A DNA stretch of 7,211 nt from an uncultured Clostridia bacterium (GTDB taxonomy: Bacteria > Bacillota > Clostridia > Christensenellales > Aristaeellaceae): NCBI GenBank assembly GCA_946615495.1, contig CAMOHY010000108.1, positions 1 to 7,211 of the forward strand. Direction: 5' to 3'. Below the pieces are notes generated by a model. That model did no database searches. It was not told the origin of the DNA and saw only the letters and a list, made by a program, of their open reading frames with translations. A program made the position numbers and the translations under genes. This document shows, one piece after another, positions 6,600-7,211 of this stretch. Position 1 is the stretch's first letter; the number at the start of each line of letters is the position of its first letter.

Positions 6600-6603
6600 A
6601 GGC

Positions 6604-7191
6604 TTGAAGGGGCAGTTGACAGTTTCACGTTATCGAGGGATCGATTTGACGCTGTTTGCGGCCATGCTGTTTATATTTGAAGGCATCCTGGTGGCGGCCT
6701 CCACCCGGTGGTTCCCGCAGGAGCCCTATACGGTGTCGGTGGTGCCGGCCATCACGGCCATTGTGATGATGCGCTGGGGGCCCTGGGCGGCCCTGCACGC
6801 GGCGCTGGGCGGGTTTGTGTTTTGCTTAGCCTCCAAGGCTTCTCCCGTTCAGTATTTGATCTACTGCGGCGGCAACCTGTTTTCCCTGCTGGCTCTGCTT
6901 TTGCTCAAGGCCATGGGCGATGAACGGGTGCGGCAGGACGCGCTCAAGACGCTGCTGTTCGGCCTGGCCGCTACTGGCCTTATGCAGGGGGGCAGGGCGC
7001 TTTTGGCCCTGATAATGGGCGCCAGGCTCACCGCCGCCGCGGGCTTTTTCACCACGGACGTCATCACGGTTTTGTTTACCTTGGTGATTTTGTGGATCGT
7101 CCGCCGGCTGGACGGCGTATTTGAAAATCAAATCCATTACCTGCTCCGGGTGAAGAAGGAGCAGGAAGAGGAAAGAGGAGGATTACGATGA
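6604..7191 (+). CDS. Small six-helix membrane protein resembling an ECF-transporter S component
   Basis: S components are small membrane proteins that bind a vitamin or other micronutrient and dock with the shared ECF energising module. This 195-residue protein fits in size and topology, with hydrophobic stretches at about 13-33, 42-57, 60-77, 82-102, 112-138 and 147-167. They are joined by short loops, such as TRWFPQEPY at 34-42 and KAMGDERVRQD at 102-112. Conserved-looking polar residues inside the membrane region, such as MMRWGPWAALHA (55-66) and QYLIYCGGN (83-91), could form a binding site. The C-terminal tail (168-195) is highly charged and probably cytoplasmic. The start is TTG 6604, set by its ribosome binding site. 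The stop overlaps the next start as ATGA, so the two are translationally coupled. No substrate can be named, and no ATPase or T-component gene is visible, although a group-II ECF module could be encoded elsewhere. The S-component assignment is tentative; an unrelated small membrane family is possible. Confidence 0.6.
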   Translation: MKGQLTVSRYRGIDLTLFAAMLFIFEGILVAASTRWFPQEPYTVSVVPAITAIVMMRWGPWAALHAALGGFVFCLASKASPVQYLIYCGGNLFSLLALLLLKAMGDERVRQDALKTLLFGLAATGLMQGGRALLALIMGARLTAAAGFFTTDVITVLFTLVILWIVRRLDGVFENQIHYLLRVKKEQEEERGGLR

Positions 7192-7211
7192 AGAGTCAGG
7201 CAGGGGATTAT
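7188..7211 (+). CDS. Start of an unidentified gene, cut by the window end
   Basis: ATG at 7188 overlaps the previous stop (ATGA) and has GAGGAGG at 7175-7181, six bases upstream. Only eight codons are visible (MKSQAGDY), too few to identify it. The overlap and strong ribosome binding site show a real, translationally coupled gene that probably works with the upstream membrane protein. Confidence 0.75.

Larger units (their letters stand above)
6437..6603 (+). other. Intergenic spacer between the GH2 gene and the ECF-S-like gene
   Basis: This 167-base gap is clearly AT-richer than its flanks. It holds a candidate promoter, an inverted repeat upstream of it, and the ribosome binding site of the next gene. 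No convincing intrinsic terminator for the GH2 gene is visible: the best local pairing, AAAGCG (6437-6442) with CGCTTT (6477-6482), is six pairs around a 34-base loop and lacks a T run. The inferred leader of about 42 bases is too short for any common riboswitch. Confidence 0.6.

Noticed and set aside
6437..6603. A riboswitch controlling the ECF-S-like gene
   Set aside because: The leader from the inferred start is only about 42 bases, and I saw no conserved riboswitch core. A longer read-through leader also showed no recognisable aptamer.
2987..6628. A 1213-codon open frame on the minus strand opposite the GH2 gene
   Set aside because: The + strand carries an unmistakable GH2 protein with catalytic motifs throughout. 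The minus frame has low-complexity, His/Gly/Ala-rich composition and no recognisable domain, and it runs across gene boundaries and the intergenic spacer. It arises from the GC-rich codon bias of the real gene.

Overview
This 7.2-kb window is a GC-rich, almost fully coding bacterial segment with every gene on the + strand. It looks like a Firmicutes/Clostridia-type genome, probably a gut or other anaerobic species. The reasons are strong GGAGG-type ribosome binding sites, one GTG start and one TTG start, AmiE/AmiF-type oligopeptide ATPases, and a Lachnospiraceae-style GH2 glycosidase with tandem C-terminal carbohydrate-binding-like domains. The taxonomic guess is inference; no marker gene is present.

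Region 1 (1-1764) holds the two ATPase genes that end an oligopeptide ABC transporter operon. The first is an oppD/amiE-type gene that enters the window already in progress, without its Walker A region. The second is a complete oppF/amiF-type gene. A clear intrinsic terminator (1778-1815) follows.

Region 2 (1833-6436) is a two-gene unit. Its first gene starts with GTG immediately after the terminator and encodes a membrane-anchored protein. It keeps the layout of the ApbE (FAD:protein FMN transferase) family but appears to have lost the family's catalytic and metal-binding residues. This pseudo-ApbE is the most unusual item in the window. A gap of 23 bases separates it from a complete 1116-residue GH2 glycosidase (beta-galactosidase-like), which has both catalytic glutamates and no export signal.

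Region 3 (6437-6603) is the only real intergenic gap. It is AT-richer than its surroundings and holds a consensus -10 box with a poor -35. An inverted repeat is centred about 46 bases upstream of the inferred transcription start, which suggests an activator-controlled promoter. No convincing terminator for the GH2 gene was seen here.

Region 4 (6604-7211) has a TTG-start gene for a small six-helix membrane protein resembling ECF-transporter S components. It overlaps by ATGA with a second gene, of which only eight codons are visible.

Functionally, the transporter would import peptides (or, less likely, other oligomers) and the GH2 enzyme would cleave glycosides in the cytoplasm. The pseudo-ApbE and the small membrane protein have no assignable substrate. 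No mobile elements, CRISPR arrays, tRNA or rRNA genes were seen.
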